From contig JAQFVV010006449.1 in NCBI GenBank assembly GCA_028023455.1, positions 604,812 to 668,811 on the forward strand: 64,000 nucleotides of DNA, in the 5' to 3' direction. The position numbers and the translations under genes were made by a program. A model generated the notes under the pieces. The model searched no databases. It worked only from the letters and a program-made list of their open reading frames with translations, and was not told where the DNA came from. This document shows, piece after piece, positions 23,207-37,202 of this stretch. The stretch's first letter is position 1. Each line of letters begins with the position of its first letter. The stretch comes from Epiperipatus broadwayi (taxonomy: Eukaryota; Onychophora; Udeonychophora; Euonychophora; Peripatidae).

Positions 23207-26200
23207 TGAACTGGGTAGTAGCTATTTCAAAGGACACTTCACAAAAGTAGAACTAACTTTTGTGTTTTCTTAAATTTACAGCATAAAGATATTTTAAAAA
23301 AATTGTTTATCTGTATAAAACACATACTCAGTAATATTTAAAATAGTCATTTAATTTTGTTTTATAGAATTGATTTTAAAATGGTTTTATTTTCACTGCT
23401 TGTTTTTAATCAATTTGATAAAAAAACAAGAAAACTTGTTAATTACAATCCTGTCTCTTATTTTAATCATTTCTAAGTGGAGATTTAATTTTGTGTTGTT
23501 TTTGTTTAAATTAAACCCTGGTTAAAATTCCTAATTACTTTGAGAGGGAGACTCCAGATTTGCCCTCCTCTAAGGCATAGAATTTGACAACAATAATTTT
23601 TGTGGGGGGGGGGTGCTGTGGGTATAAATAACTCTGCAAATTTTTGGACAGTAGATTTTATTCTTGGCTAACACGCTGCTTCAAAGTGAGATTCAGTATT
23701 CATTTTCACATTCTGATATTACGGTGCTGAGATTCATACTGTTTTGGTAGCAGTTCGGACATTTAATTTCTTTTAAAAATTTGCAGTTGTTAAAAGATTT
23801 TTTGTTGCTTTACATGATGTCAAAATATGCTACTCTACATTTTGTAATCATTAATATGGCTTGCTAACTTAACCAAAGGATAAATCCCAGACTTCCAACT
23901 CTTCTTCAGACATGCCATGAATGTCTAAAATAAACCAGTTCCTAATGCCTTCACTTGCCACTGTAAAAGGATGGAACACCTGAAATATGAACTTAAATAA
24001 AAGTGTGCACTCCTTGGGAACTACACTAACTTGGCTTTACCGAAAGGTAAATATTTTTTTTTAATTTTTGCCAGGGTAAATTATTTTAGTTAAATCTCCA
24101 CTCATTCTAATAAATTTGTAGTCTTTGTAATGATTTAACTTTCTATTTATACACTGTATTTGATTTTCATTGTATTAATAATGTGTCTTGGAATCTTAGT
24201 TTTAAGATTCCAAGTTTGCTTTCAATATTATTTATTGGAGAGTGTCTAGTGAGTATGTATTTTTATATGCTTAATATATCTATTTATATGTCTAACTTTT
24301 TCAAAATGCTTTAGCAGTCTTGCATAATTATAATTTGCTCACTCCAACTTATTTTACTGTCCAATAATTGATTGAAATTACTGTGTTTGCACTTTTTCAA
24401 ATTGCAAAATCTTTTGCCTGGTCGTTTATCATGTTTATTGTTCTTGTTGTCTCTAATTAGAGATTTCTTTTCTTAAATTTCTAGATTACATAAGATCATA
24501 ATCATATTTTTATTTTGTCTTGCATGTAAATCGACTCCAAATTGCTTTAAAGGTAGTATATTGGAGGGCTGTACTACTGGCAATATAACATTCTTGTATT
24601 GATGCATTATGCCAGGGCAAGAAACACTCACTGGTGCCGTTTCATCGATTTCCTGCAAGACTGAATATTTTCTTATAACTCTGAATCAGGAAACTAGGAT
24701 TGTTGTTCTTTTATAAATCACCATCAGGAAGATAATATAAATTTTCTTTTATTAATTATAGTGAAAGAAACCTTTCTGCTAAAGCATTTAATGTTTTAAT
24801 ATTGTCTGTTCATATGCACTCTTTGATAAACTAACTTATAAAAAAATCTAGGTCAGCATTTATGATTTAGCTTGCTATATTTATTTTGTATTTTACAGGT
24901 GGCTTTAAATTTTATCAGTGCATGTACTCAAAACTTGGATTGTAAATTTATTTGTAATTATAGTTATTTCACTTTCTTGAAATGCTTGGGCAGATGTAAC
25001 TTGTTTTCTAATTATTTACTTGTCTCGGCACTGAGACCTCTAATTATTATTCTCAGATTATTTTTTTCCAATTGTTTGGTTGGGAATTCAACAGTTTTAA
25101 ATGTCAGTTTTCCTTTCATCTTAGGTTTAATATTTTATTAATTTGAAATCATTTACATTGGTGTATTTTCTAAGTTTGTTATTTCACTAAATTGGAGACG
25201 TAAATTTTTTCCCATTTTATAATTTATACTCCTACTTATTAATCATATTTTATTTTGTTCTTGGGGTAAATCAATCATCTTTGCTTTAAACATAATATAA
25301 GATGCAGCTTCTACCAGCAATATGACAATCTTGGTTCTGCCACATTTTCTGGGCCAAGAAATGCTCGCCAGCACTGATTTCATTGATTTATTTCAAGAAT
25401 ATATTGTTTTCATATCTCTGAATGGAGAAACTAGTATTTTGGTGAATTCTCAGGTGAAGAAAATTTGTTCCCCCCCTTTCTAATGTGCTATTAGAAAATT
25501 AGTCTGCCTGCCAGTTGATTGAATTATATTTTTTCTGGTGCCCACCTGAGATAATCCTGTTTGATGTGTTATAAACTTTTATTTTAGAATTTATATCTCT
25601 CTTAAATAAAATTTTAAAATGTGTTTAAACTTAATTTGGATGACGTTTGTCTTTGTGCTTTTATTTCTCAATTGTCTAAAAAAATATTAAAAATTTCTTG
25701 TTTCTCCCTGAAGCTACTTGGTGCAAACCATCATCCTCATCCATTTTGATCACAAAAAATAAATTTTCCATGTGATGTGATGTATTGTGGCTTCTCCTTA
25801 AATGAAGTCAAGAATATCTCAGCAAGTATGCCCAGATAAAAGTGTTAGCCACTATATTTCCCATTCCCCACTCTAAATTTTCCCATATTCTGCTCCATCC
25901 AATTTCCACAACATAATCTTTGTTAACTCTATAACATTTATATCTAAACCCCCCCTTATCTTTTGCCAAACCCAGAATAAGAAACAATAATTCACTTTTT
26001 GTATAATCACTTTTTTCATATTTATTCTTCCATAACTTCATTAAATGTACTTTTTCTGTTTTCAAGAATTTACATTCAATTAACAAATCCCTAATATTTT
26101 CTATTCCTTCCTTACATAATTTACAAAATAAATCACCCATATTTTTCCATTTACATGTATATTTTCTTGTAGCTAAAAATCATGTTCGAGCCTTAAGTAG

Positions 26201-26740
26201 TAAACTATTTTCCTTACTATTATCATATATTAATTCACACCTAATATTCTGTTTATTTCTATATATATTTAAACTCTTTTTACTCTCCATACTATTTCTC
26301 CATCTCTCTAACTCCCTATTCTTTATTAATAAATCTATTATTTTATCCCATTTCTTACCACTGTAACACTCAACAATTCTCTTAACACAATCGCCCCATC
26401 TTTTGTATAAATATACTGATAAAAATTCTTTATCCAAATCTTTTGCATACAACGTTAACTTTCTCACCCATCTTGTTACCTACCCTTTACTCATAACCCA
26501 ATTAAATACTATTTTAGCTAATCTTTTATTATCCATATACTGCAATCCACCAAACATTTTTATTTTACTTTTTCCATGTCTCATATGAAAACTTACCATC
26601 CCATTTCTTCTTGAATTACCTCCCTTGTTGTCCATACTTCTGCATCCAATGCATATCTTCCTACTTCCCTTTGAACATTTTCTAAGTAATTTATTACCTC
26701 TTTACTAACATATAATTCATCATTACCATATGTTAACCCT
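23207..26740. repeat. Segmental duplication copy B
   Basis: The direct partner of copy A (16268-21740) without either TIR element. It has two short segments that A lacks: about 50 bp near 23960-24010 and about 50 bp at 24180-24230. The latter holds a hairpin of CTTGGAATCTTA with TAAGATTCCAAG. Confidence 0.75.
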
Positions 26741-27050
26741 GCTACTGTAACTCATTTCCATATAATTCTAGTTACATCACATTTATTATATGAAAACATT
26801 GTTGATTTTTTTATCAATCCCTTTCTTCTCTTTGCTTCATTTATCATTTTTTTCTACCATTCATCCAAATAATTTTTCTGATTACTTAAAATAATTCCCA
26901 AATAACTATATCTATTCACCACACTTAACTTAATATCTCCTAATAAATATTCTACAATTTCTCTTTCCCCAGTGTTAACCATCATTATATTTGATTTATT
27001 TTCGCTAAATTTAATCCCCATTTTTCTTATCCACTCTTTTACATGTTCTT
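25762..27050 (-). pseudogene. LINE family 2, copy B: RT thumb and C-terminal part
   Basis: On the minus strand from 27050 it reads broken peptide GIKFSENKSNIMMVN, then VNRYSYLGIILSN (typical RT thumb), TRIIWKW, VGRYALDAEVWTTREVI and QEEMGW. It then gives open segments 26467-26180 and 26140-25808 ending with FCKLCKEGIENIRDLLIEC. This is the last third of a LINE ORF2 with several frameshifts. It is 5'-truncated near 27050 beside a TA-rich palindrome. It extends about 300 bp further upstream than copy A. Confidence 0.75.
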
Positions 27051-27138
27051 ACACCAAAATATATCATCCACAAAAAAAAGATCTGACAAAATACATATTA
27101 CTACCTATAATGGTAATTAGAATAGATTGAGTGTCTGG

Positions 27139-27142
<4 letters not shown>

Positions 27143-27184
<42 letters not shown>

Positions 27185-27204
27185 ATTATATATAATTAAG
27201 TGTA

Positions 27205-27236
<32 letters not shown>

Positions 27237-27248
27237 TACACTTAATTA
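27143..27248. repeat. (TA)n with a flanking palindrome
   Basis: A (TA)n run 27143-27182. Then 27193-27248 is a palindrome: TAATTAAGTGTAGTATAT on the left, its complement on the right, TA repeat as the centre. It could extrude a cruciform. Confidence 0.85.
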
Positions 27249-27370
27249 TGTTTAGCACTTTTTTAATTTATACTTGAATATCTATTTTGTATATATATTT
27301 TAGAAAAAATGGAGTGCTCCTTGCCTTTCTATGTTATTTTTTCATTGTTTTTCAATTATGCAATAGGTAT

Positions 27371-27467
<97 letters not shown>

Positions 27468-27494
27468 GATGATGATGATGATGATGATGATGAT
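27371..27494. repeat. (TTA)n(TGA)n microsatellite at a LINE 3' end
   Basis: About 31 TTA units followed by about 9 TGA units, then directly the LINE-like 3' sequence GTTTCAAAGGATAAAC. The same junction occurs at 37091-37202 beside LINE copy 2. Confidence 0.95.
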
Positions 27495-27704
27495 GTTTCA
27501 AAGGATAAACTTTATTAGTATTCTAAAAGATTATACAAGTTACATTTGACAACATAGTTCTTGTACATAAATTAGTTTTGCAAAACTACATATGTACAAT
27601 GATTTGATCAGTGATTGTATGCGTTATCAGACTAGAAGTCTTTAAGAAAAAAAAAACAGTTCAACAACGTCAATGATGATCACTCAATCATACGATTATA
27701 TACA

Positions 27705-27706
<2 letters not shown>
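27495..27706 (-). mobile_element. LINE copy-2-type 3' UTR fragment
   Basis: About 210 bp closely matching 37203-37410, the 3' end of LINE copy 2 (shared GATAAAC, ACATAGTTCTT, AACTACATATGTA, GATTTGATCAGTG). It is a 5'-truncated copy bounded on both sides by TTA repeats. Confidence 0.75.
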
Positions 27707-28889
<1,183 letters not shown>

Positions 28890-30310
28890 AACAGAAAAGA
28901 ATTAATTGTGTTACAATGAAGCCAGAACACTAATAACAAAGAAAAATCAGCAGAAATTAAAACTAATTATTGCAATGTTGCAACTTCAAAACAAATTATT
29001 TTCAAAACAATGAAAGAATAAAAGAAACGTCTGATTCTACAGAATGTATTATAAAAAAAATATCGTTGAAAGTATTAGAAAAAAAGCTATTGTTGAATCA
29101 CACATTAAAGATACTCAACCTGATGCAAGCGCTGTGTTTAAAAGAAATCATAAAAATCTTTACAAAAAAGAATTTTTTTATATATTGGAAATGAAGAAGA
29201 AAATAAATTCCAAGCATTTGATTCAAATATAATATTTTACTATTCATTCTTCAAATTTTACAAAGAAAATCTTCTATAATTACTATTACTGACTTAAATA
29301 TCTCTGTTTAAAATTTCCAACTCATAAATGTTACCCCTATTTCTCAGTCGAAACGTCATGTGGAATTATTTTCAAGGTTTTGGATCATCCAAACAATAGG
29401 TATTTAATATTAGAATACAACAATATCACATAAAAGACGATTTGTTGAAAAGAATATACATTTTATCGAAGATAAACTTGTGGGCTATATGGATGTTAAT
29501 ATGTCTGCTATACTATTGGTCGTGGTAAAAAGACTACAATGTGATTTCATTCTGAAAGCTTGAAAGCATTATTAAAGAATTACAGCAAAGTTGGAAATTT
29601 GAAGTATCATCTAGAAAAGATAGCTTCCATACTATTCTTAATAATACTATTATATTTAGTATTCAGTTACATAAAAAGGGTGCAACCAATAGATATACCT
29701 ACTTTGCATTCAACAAACAGCTCACTACTTAGAATTACCTTTACAGGAATAGCTCCAGGGTTTTCTATGTGAGGCTAGAACTCATAAAAGATTGTCCAGA
29801 ACATATTTGTAAACTGTGTGAACTTACAAATTATAGAAATTACCAATCCTGAAAACTGTTACTCCAATCAGTAGATACACAACACGAATATTTTAAAATT
29901 CAAATATAAATTTTGAAACAATGAATTTATCCAATCAGGATGACCCATGGGTAAAATATAATGTTGACATTATACTAGTGCTAGTAATAATTCATCTCAA
30001 AAGAAGATTATGTGAATAAAAAAGAAAAAATTGCAACAGAGTCAATTTGATACATGATTCTAAATATATTGATACCTCTTGTAAATAAAGTAAAACTATA
30101 GACAATAATTTGCAACCTGCTTTGAAAAAAAACTAGAATAGCTGATAATGTACAAAGAAATACAGTGTTACATTGGACTAGAGAATCCCCGGACAGTGAT
30201 GTGAACTTAAATCTAAAGATGTGAGTTTTTCTTTGTGTGTTCGGCAGTTGGCAAAAATAAAAACAAACTATAAAGAGAATCCTGGCATGAATAAATGTTG
30301 AAAAAATCTG
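28890..30310 (+). pseudogene. LINE copy 3, ORF1 remnant
   Basis: Short frames (28970-29194, 29044-29232, 29560-29772) carry ORF1-like pieces. At about 29392-29425 NNRYLILEYNNIT corresponds to KRYLILEFASIT of LINE copy 1. At 29553-29630 SLKALLKNYSKVGNLKYHLEK corresponds to copy 1 SLKGIIRNCYPGFDSYDLQK. A later piece with CKLCEL falls where knuckles are expected. Stops and frameshifts are frequent. Confidence 0.5.
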
Positions 30311-30719
30311 TGAATAGCGATGATTAACAAAAATTACATTAAATGTTTAGATTGTATTTTATATTACAATGAAAAAAAATATTATGGTGATGTTTGTATA
30401 TTTTTTTCTTATTTTGAAAATTACTGTGGTGCGTTTTCTAAGAACACAGTGGTATAGTAAAATTGGCATTAGTTTTACAGTTACATTAGGTATTTTGAAA
30501 TTCATAAATGTTTTTTGTTGTTGCTATTTCATAATTGTAAATAAGTTTATGTATTATAGTAGCAAATTTTAGGGAAATAAATTATCTCTAATGCATTTTA
30601 ATTAAATAATTGAATTGCACAATTTTCCTTTCATATAATGATTTTATAGCGATAAAACATTATGTAAATTCATCTTTTAATCATCAGCAGTTCTTATGTA
30701 AATTTAGGTATTGCCAATT

Positions 30720-32250
30720 TTCATCAAATGTCTGACTGCAGCTGGAAATTGGAATTCATAATAAATCACCACTTGAAATATTTAAAAATTATTTATCATG
30801 ATCGTCACATGATTATGATAATCCTGATTCATCCAGCTTTTGCAATAAATACTGTAGGATCATCTACTTCTGCTGCAATATACTTTTCCAAAATCTTAGA
30901 CTGTCAGATATTCTAGAAAAATTGGTCTTATAGCAGTTCAGCTGGATATAGCTGCAGCATTTAACTCTGTTCCAATAGAAACCCTAATACCTATACTTAA
31001 AGCGTATAATATACCGACACTTTTACTTTACATTCTTACTAACTTTCTTATAAACAGAGACGTGTATATCACTCTCAATGGAAAAACCTCATTTAATTTT
31101 TCCACATATAATTCATTTCAAGAAGGTTCTCCATTAAGTGTTTTGCTTTATACAACGTACATTAACCGTTCACTAACTGGTATTGAAATAAAAACTGTTT
31201 GGTGTGTGTGTATATATATATATATCCCTACAATTTAATAAAACCATTAAATACATAAGTTACGTGGATGACATAGGCATATTTCTTCTTTCAAAAAATT
31301 TCCCTCTCAATTCATCACAATTATAAAAAATTACACCAATCAATATATTCTTAATTGTTGCCTAAACCAATCTGCTACATAAAGCATCCTGACTGGAAAT
31401 TCCACTACTTCTTTATTCAATGCCCTGCCCCAATATTTTTTTCCATACACAAATCATCAAATTCCATAAGAACCTCAATCCAAAACTCAATGATTGCATC
31501 CATTGATCAAACTATAAACTCGGTCTCTAAAACTTACCTTTCACTACATGAAAAAATTACACATTTAAGCATAATTATCTTTCACAAAACCACATACTAC
31601 ATGCCTATAATAAAAATCCAGAAATTCCATTGAAAACAAAATTAATTCATTATGTACCAAACTCATACGTGGAACAAAAACAGTAGCTATGATCATAAAA
31701 TCAATGCAAATCCCAGTTAATTTCAATGGATTCTCACTTCACTCTAATTCAATAGATCGTCTACAAAGAACACATAATACAATAGTAAGACTGACAATTA
31801 TAGAAAATTCTTGACTGTGTGACCAACATATATACCCCCTCTTTTTAAAAACAATTTTTTAAATGTCCTTATTGAAATATATATTATTAATGCCATTCCA
31901 GGCTTAAATAGAAACTCTGGAAAAATCACATACTGGGAAGCATATACAAATATTCATATGGCAGAATTGCCTCAAACATCTGATTTTTATTACAATTACC
32001 ATTAATGAGATTATACAGAAATTGAGGTTCTGGTATAAAGATTTTAAGTACCTTGACTTCCTCATAAAAATTAATATCAAGATCCTACTTCCCAATAGAT
32101 TTTATCTCACAAAATATTATTTGCTCACATTGATGCTGATTGTGTACTTTGACACAGAGAAGAAACCATTGAACGTTTTCCTATTCCAATGTCCTGCATT
32201 TCAATCATATTGAACGTGTATAGCTTCTATTAAAAAGTTGTAAATTACCT
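30720..32250 (+). pseudogene. LINE copy 3, ORF2 reverse transcriptase remnant
   Basis: Plus-strand broken ORF2. GSSTSAAIYFSKILD (about 30860) matches GSSTMHAICLFKILT of copy 1. Motif A is IAVQLDIAAAFNSVPIETL (about 30932-30990), with LNGKTSFNFST next. Motif B is FQEGSPLSVLL (one Gln-Gly disturbed by an extra Glu, about 31116-31148). Motif C is YVDDIGIF (about 31261-31285), after a (GT/TA)n insertion at 31200-31226. The C-terminal finger remains as DADCVL, CHREETIE and LFQCPAF around 32130-32205. The endonuclease region between ORF1 and RT is not recognisable, so either a deletion or heavy decay. Non-functional. Confidence 0.7.
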
Positions 32251-32624
32251 ATCTTCAGATGCTTATTTAGTAGCATCTACATAGGTATTTTTTCTTCATA
32301 AGAATAACTACTTTTACAAAATAAGTAAAATTAAAAATTAGAGACCAAGACATAACACCTGCACAGATATTTGAGACTACATAGAGACTAATATTACAAT
32401 CCTTCCATCTGTGATCTATAGAGTCATAGGTTTTTAATGTAATCGTGAAACTACTGTTAAAAATAGAAATGATAATAATGTAACTATCTATATATAGGAA
32501 AACACATTGTTTTTTTTTATTATTTATAATATTTCTTTGTTGTTTATATATATATTTCTTATTACAAATTTGCTTGTAAAAATATAAATTTAACCATATA
32601 TAAATAAACAATAAAATATAATTT
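32251..32624. other. Non-coding flank of LINE copy 3
   Basis: AT-rich, no independent feature. It is presumed to include the 3' UTR of LINE copy 3. Confidence 0.4.
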
Positions 32625-33400
32625 AAAAGTAGTAGTAATAGTAGTAGTATTAATAATAGTAATAGTAGACATAGTAGTAGTAGTAGCAGCAGCAGTATTA
32701 GTGACAGTAGTAATAGGGTTATGATAGTGTTTGTGGGCATGCTCATAGTTGTGATGGTTGTGATGGTTATGGTAGAGAAAGTGGTAGTAGTACTGGTGGT
32801 TATGGAGGTGATGTTTGTGGTAGATGTTGTGGTAGTAGTATCAGCAGTAGCAATAGAAGCAATAATTGCTGTCCTAGTAGTAGTAATATTAATAGAAGTA
32901 ATAAAAGTAGTTGTAGCAGTAGCAGTAGCAGTATTAGTAGCAGTACTAGTGGTAATAGTGGTAGTGGTTGTGGAAGTGATTGTGGTGGTAGTGATAGTAG
33001 TCATTGTAGTTGTCATAGTAGTAGTAGAAGTAATATTGGTGGTGGCACTAGTAGTAGTACTAATATTAGTAGTAGTACTAATAGTAATAGTAATAGTATT
33101 AAGAGATGTAGTTGCAACAGGTATAGTCACAGTGGTAGTGATGAGGGTATTGGTAGTGGTATAGGAAGTGTTGGTCATGGTCATGGTGCTGCAGTAGTGA
33201 TAGTAGTTGTTGGAGGGATAATAGTAGTGGTAGTGGTGCAGTAGGTGTAGGAATCTTGGTATTAGTAGAGATAGTAATAGTAACAGCAACAGTAAGAGTA
33301 GCAGTGACAGTAGTAGCAGTAGAGGCATTATTAGCTATCATATTAACACTAGTAGCCTCATTAGCAGTAATAATATTAATAGTAATAATAATAGTTGTAG
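32625..33400. repeat. Degenerate trinucleotide tract (TAG/TAA/TGG-type)
   Basis: About 775 bp with strong period 3, mostly variants of GTA, GTG, GTT and ATA. It opens a Val-rich frame on the plus strand (32721-33164) and a Thr-rich frame on the minus strand (33328-32267). Open frames on both strands come from the periodic base pattern, not selection. I read it as an old, mutated microsatellite. Confidence 0.8.
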
Positions 33401-35665
33401 CATAGTCTATACAAATACTTTCATGTGTTCATTCCACTTCTAATCATAAAGAAGTAATTTCCAGACATTTGACAAGATTTTAGTAAATTTAGAAGGCTAG
33501 TGATAATTATGATTGTGGATGTGTTATTAATAACAGTAGTTGTTATTTAATGGTCAATTAAGTTCTTAAAATATGTCATTTTTAATAATTTTCATTGTAT
33601 GTATATATTGTAACGGAATGGGATTTTACCTAGTAAGATAATATGTTCGCTAGTTCTTCACAATGAATAAGAGAGTCTAATTTTGATCACAGCACATATA
33701 GACCCACATACACTTTAATTTATTTCTGGGAGAGCAGCTGTTACTAGTCAAATAAATATTAAACTATATATTTATACTCACTTCATCATTAATATTCATT
33801 TCCATTATTCCCTGATTTCAAACTAATCGAGAATTTGCATAATAGTCTGGTTCAAAGTATATTAATATCACTTCAAATATGGGTAGGCATAAACATATGT
33901 AGGTGTTTAGTGATAGATGTGGAAACATGAAAATATATGTAATTATGCAAAAATATTTATAAGAATGTGAGAAGATATGACCAATTGAAATCTAAATGCA
34001 CAAATATACACATAGAGTTTGTAATGTAAACACTTGTATATATTTAGCAAGTATGTAACATTTTAATAAAGAAAATTTATTTTAAACTATAAAATATTTA
34101 ATTTAACATATATGGTTACTATTTGCTTATAATTTATTTAAATTATTATTCCAAACCATTATCTCCTACAAAGAATAGTCATTTGATGCCCATATTATTA
34201 TAAATGCCCATATTATTATAAATAAAATTTATTTTATAATTATGATTGTCTCAATCATCCTTGTTTGAAATATTATTGTATGGAAATCATGATTCATTTT
34301 ATTTTTATTATATTAAATTTCTACCTGCCATAGTGATGATATGGGATAACCCTGTTATATATTGTTGATAAGCCAATAAACATCACATGATCGCCAGTGG
34401 CAATAATGTATGGAAAGTTATGCCTGTTTTAATATGTTGTTGTTATAATACATACAAGAAAGACCATTTATGATAGAAATAGTTAGTCAAGTATACTGAA
34501 AAGATTTAATAAAAATATTAGTATAAATAAACAAAGAAAAATATATAATGGTGCAATTGTATAAACGTTTGGAATAAATACGTATGCCTTTCCCTGGATG
34601 ATTATCGTATTTGAAGTTCTCATCATAACCTATATTTTATTTTACTTACAAAAATGCCTATAATATTTCTTCATTATGTTTCATATTAACACTGATTTCT
34701 CCCCTTTGTATTCATATTAAAGGAAAGATATGAATGAAAACATTTACTCACAATATACAAATAAATCAAAACCGAAATGTTGTTTTAAAGTTCATAAGAA
34801 AAAATCTCTTTGTAAATTATTCTAATAATCCTCATTAATCCATTTCGGATATAGATAATAAAATGCGAGTGTTGTAGAAGATCCATTAAGCCACTTATCC
34901 TTTATATCTTTGGAACTTCTGCATTGAAGTGAAGTTTTGTTGGATCCATTTATTAATAGTCAACTTGAAGTTTCATGGCACAGATAGTAAGAGATAGTTC
35001 ACTTTCATCCCAATTCTGATAGTTATAACTTCATGAACAATGATTTTCTTTTCCAAATGTTGCTTTTGAACTTAGTGATGCATAGTTTCCTGTATAGAGA
35101 TATTTATATAATTTTATTAAATATCTTGAATTAATTAAGAACAATAGTTTCTTATATTCTTAGATATCCTTGTTTCTAGATGATTCTATCTACGATTTAG
35201 AATTAACAATATTTTGGAAATTCAAATAATCTGAATTTAATTTTCAAAGAATTCACTTTTGAATTTCTCAGTTGGCTAGTTTTAACTGTATATGCTTTCT
35301 TACTTTATCAAATATTCAAGTATTTGTTTTTATGACTATTTAAATTTAATAGTAAATATTTTTTTATGTGAAATGCAAGTTAAAATTATCTGCCAAAGAG
35401 AAGTTTTATTTGAATTCGGAGAAAAAGCTTGTTGCTGTACTTTTTTTTATTCTCATGGGAATGTTTTATCTAAGATAATTTTAGATGACATTTAATATTA
35501 TGTCTGTGTTTTTATTCAGATCCACTGTTGGCACCAATAATAATGATCATTATATAGAGATAATATGTAAATAACAATAAAGTATTTTATTATTTGTTAT
35601 TTTTGTCCTTTAAAATATTCTCCCAGCTCTTTCTTGTGTTTTATTAATTTGATGGTATTATTCTC
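33401..35665. other. Intergenic AT-rich DNA
   Basis: No gene is supported. Small features: TGTAACGG at 33611, like the LTR terminus at 7499 but without a matching second end; and an 18-bp direct repeat TGCCCATATTATTATAAA at about 34187-34223. Confidence 0.5.
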
Positions 35666-35712
35666 ATATGGGCCAACTGATGAGTGCTGGCTCAGCACAA
35701 AATGCATCTTGG
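35666..35712 (+). repeat. Dispersed repeat fragment
   Basis: CCAACTGATGAGTGCTGGCT..AGCACAAAATG, as at about 6888-6920. See the entry at 6865. Confidence 0.55.
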
Positions 35713-35794
35713 GGCTCATTTGTTTTTTATTATATCTTTATTTGTATGTACTTAAAAATAATGGGGAAGTATGGAGATGTTTATTATATCTATA

Positions 35795-35960
35795 GAGATA
35801 ATTTTAATACAGGTTTGCTGTGGTGTATGTCTTTTATAATTTAATTTCAATACATATGTATTGTATGATTAAGTTAGGGTTATATTTATTGTATGATATG
35901 TATTGAAATTAAATTATAAAAGATATAATCAACAACCAATCTGTATTATAATTATCTTGT
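35795..35960. repeat. Hairpin with a perfect 27-bp core
   Basis: 35831-35857 is an exact reverse complement of 35896-35922. Imperfect pairing continues outward to about 35795 and 35960 (arms about 65 bp), with a 38-bp loop. Confidence 0.85.
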
Positions 35961-36662
35961 TAATTGTGACACATTATAACAATATGGGAGTAATAACATC
36001 GAATAAATTATTAGAGTAATGTTTATTAAAGTTTAATAGTATAATTTGTTCATGGATTTGAATTAGACCAAAGGTGTGTAAATGATATTGGAGAGATATA
36101 AGGGGTACACATTATATTATCCTTCCAGTAAAAAGGTATTAAAAATGAATGATATCTTTAGTTCCTTACTTTTTATTTAAATTTATTAAATAATTTTACA
36201 TGCATATTGAAAAGCTGTGACAATTATGGAATGACTTCATATTCTCATACAAAAATGGAAGGAAACCTACAAGTCTTTAATTTTTAGTTAAGGTCAAAAA
36301 TATCATTTATGAAAAAAATAGCTATATTTTACATGTATAAAAATATTTATTAGAATCAGGTAATTGTTTATTTGAAAATGTCAGAAAATCTCATTGAGTA
36401 TAGAATCTGAATATTTCAAATAGTTTATTCATTAATTTAATAATGTAAATAACTATAAAATATTATACAGATTATATTGAAACTTTCAGTCACACTTATA
36501 CATGGATTTGGTACAGAAAAAAATCCATAATATAAGTTCCCAGGATCATTTAACTCCTTGTGTTACCTCACACTCAAACATCTTATGGACTTGTAATAAA
36601 TAAATCCATTTTGTTATTTATTTTATAAGAACACTTATAATATTGCCAATTTATATATTATG

Positions 36663-36918
36663 ATTACATTCAAATATCAGCCTTCCAAGCTAATTGTGCA
36701 TACGCTTTTGCGAGTGTTAATAATAATAAATGAATACTTTCCTCTCCAATACAAGATATAGAATTTATGCAGAAATAAAATGAATCACTTATTCCTACAA
36801 CTCAAATGCTTATATATGAGCAAATCATGTATTGGAGAGAAAAGTATTCATTTATTATTATTAACACTCACAAAAGTGTATGCACAATTAGCTTGAAAGG
36901 CTGATATTTGAATGTAAT
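36663..36918. repeat. Foldback element, 90-bp arms
   Basis: 36663-36752 and 36829-36918 are reverse complements with about four mismatches, and a 76-bp loop. There is no ORF. A MITE-like or foldback repeat. Confidence 0.88.
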
Positions 36919-37057
36919 ACAATTGTAACCATGCGCTATATAAAAATAAATGCTTATTTACATATTCTGATTATAAGATTTGACCAAAGATGCTTTGAGT
37001 GAAGGTGACATTTAGCAAACGACAGTGCCAGTATAATATTAGAGAGTATTATAACAC

Positions 37058-37202
<145 letters not shown>

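Noticed and set aside
32267-33328. 353-codon Thr-rich minus-strand frame and 147-codon Val-rich plus-strand frame
   Set aside because: Both strands are open because of a degenerate trinucleotide repeat; there is no domain and no start context.
33611-33760. Possible solo LTR beginning TGTAACGG
   Set aside because: Only the first eight bases resemble the LTR at 7499; no second terminus and no further similarity.
35292-35495. 67-codon frame as a possible signal-peptide exon of the protease
   Set aside because: No donor site in the required phase, no typical signal sequence, and nearly 6 kb from the next exon.
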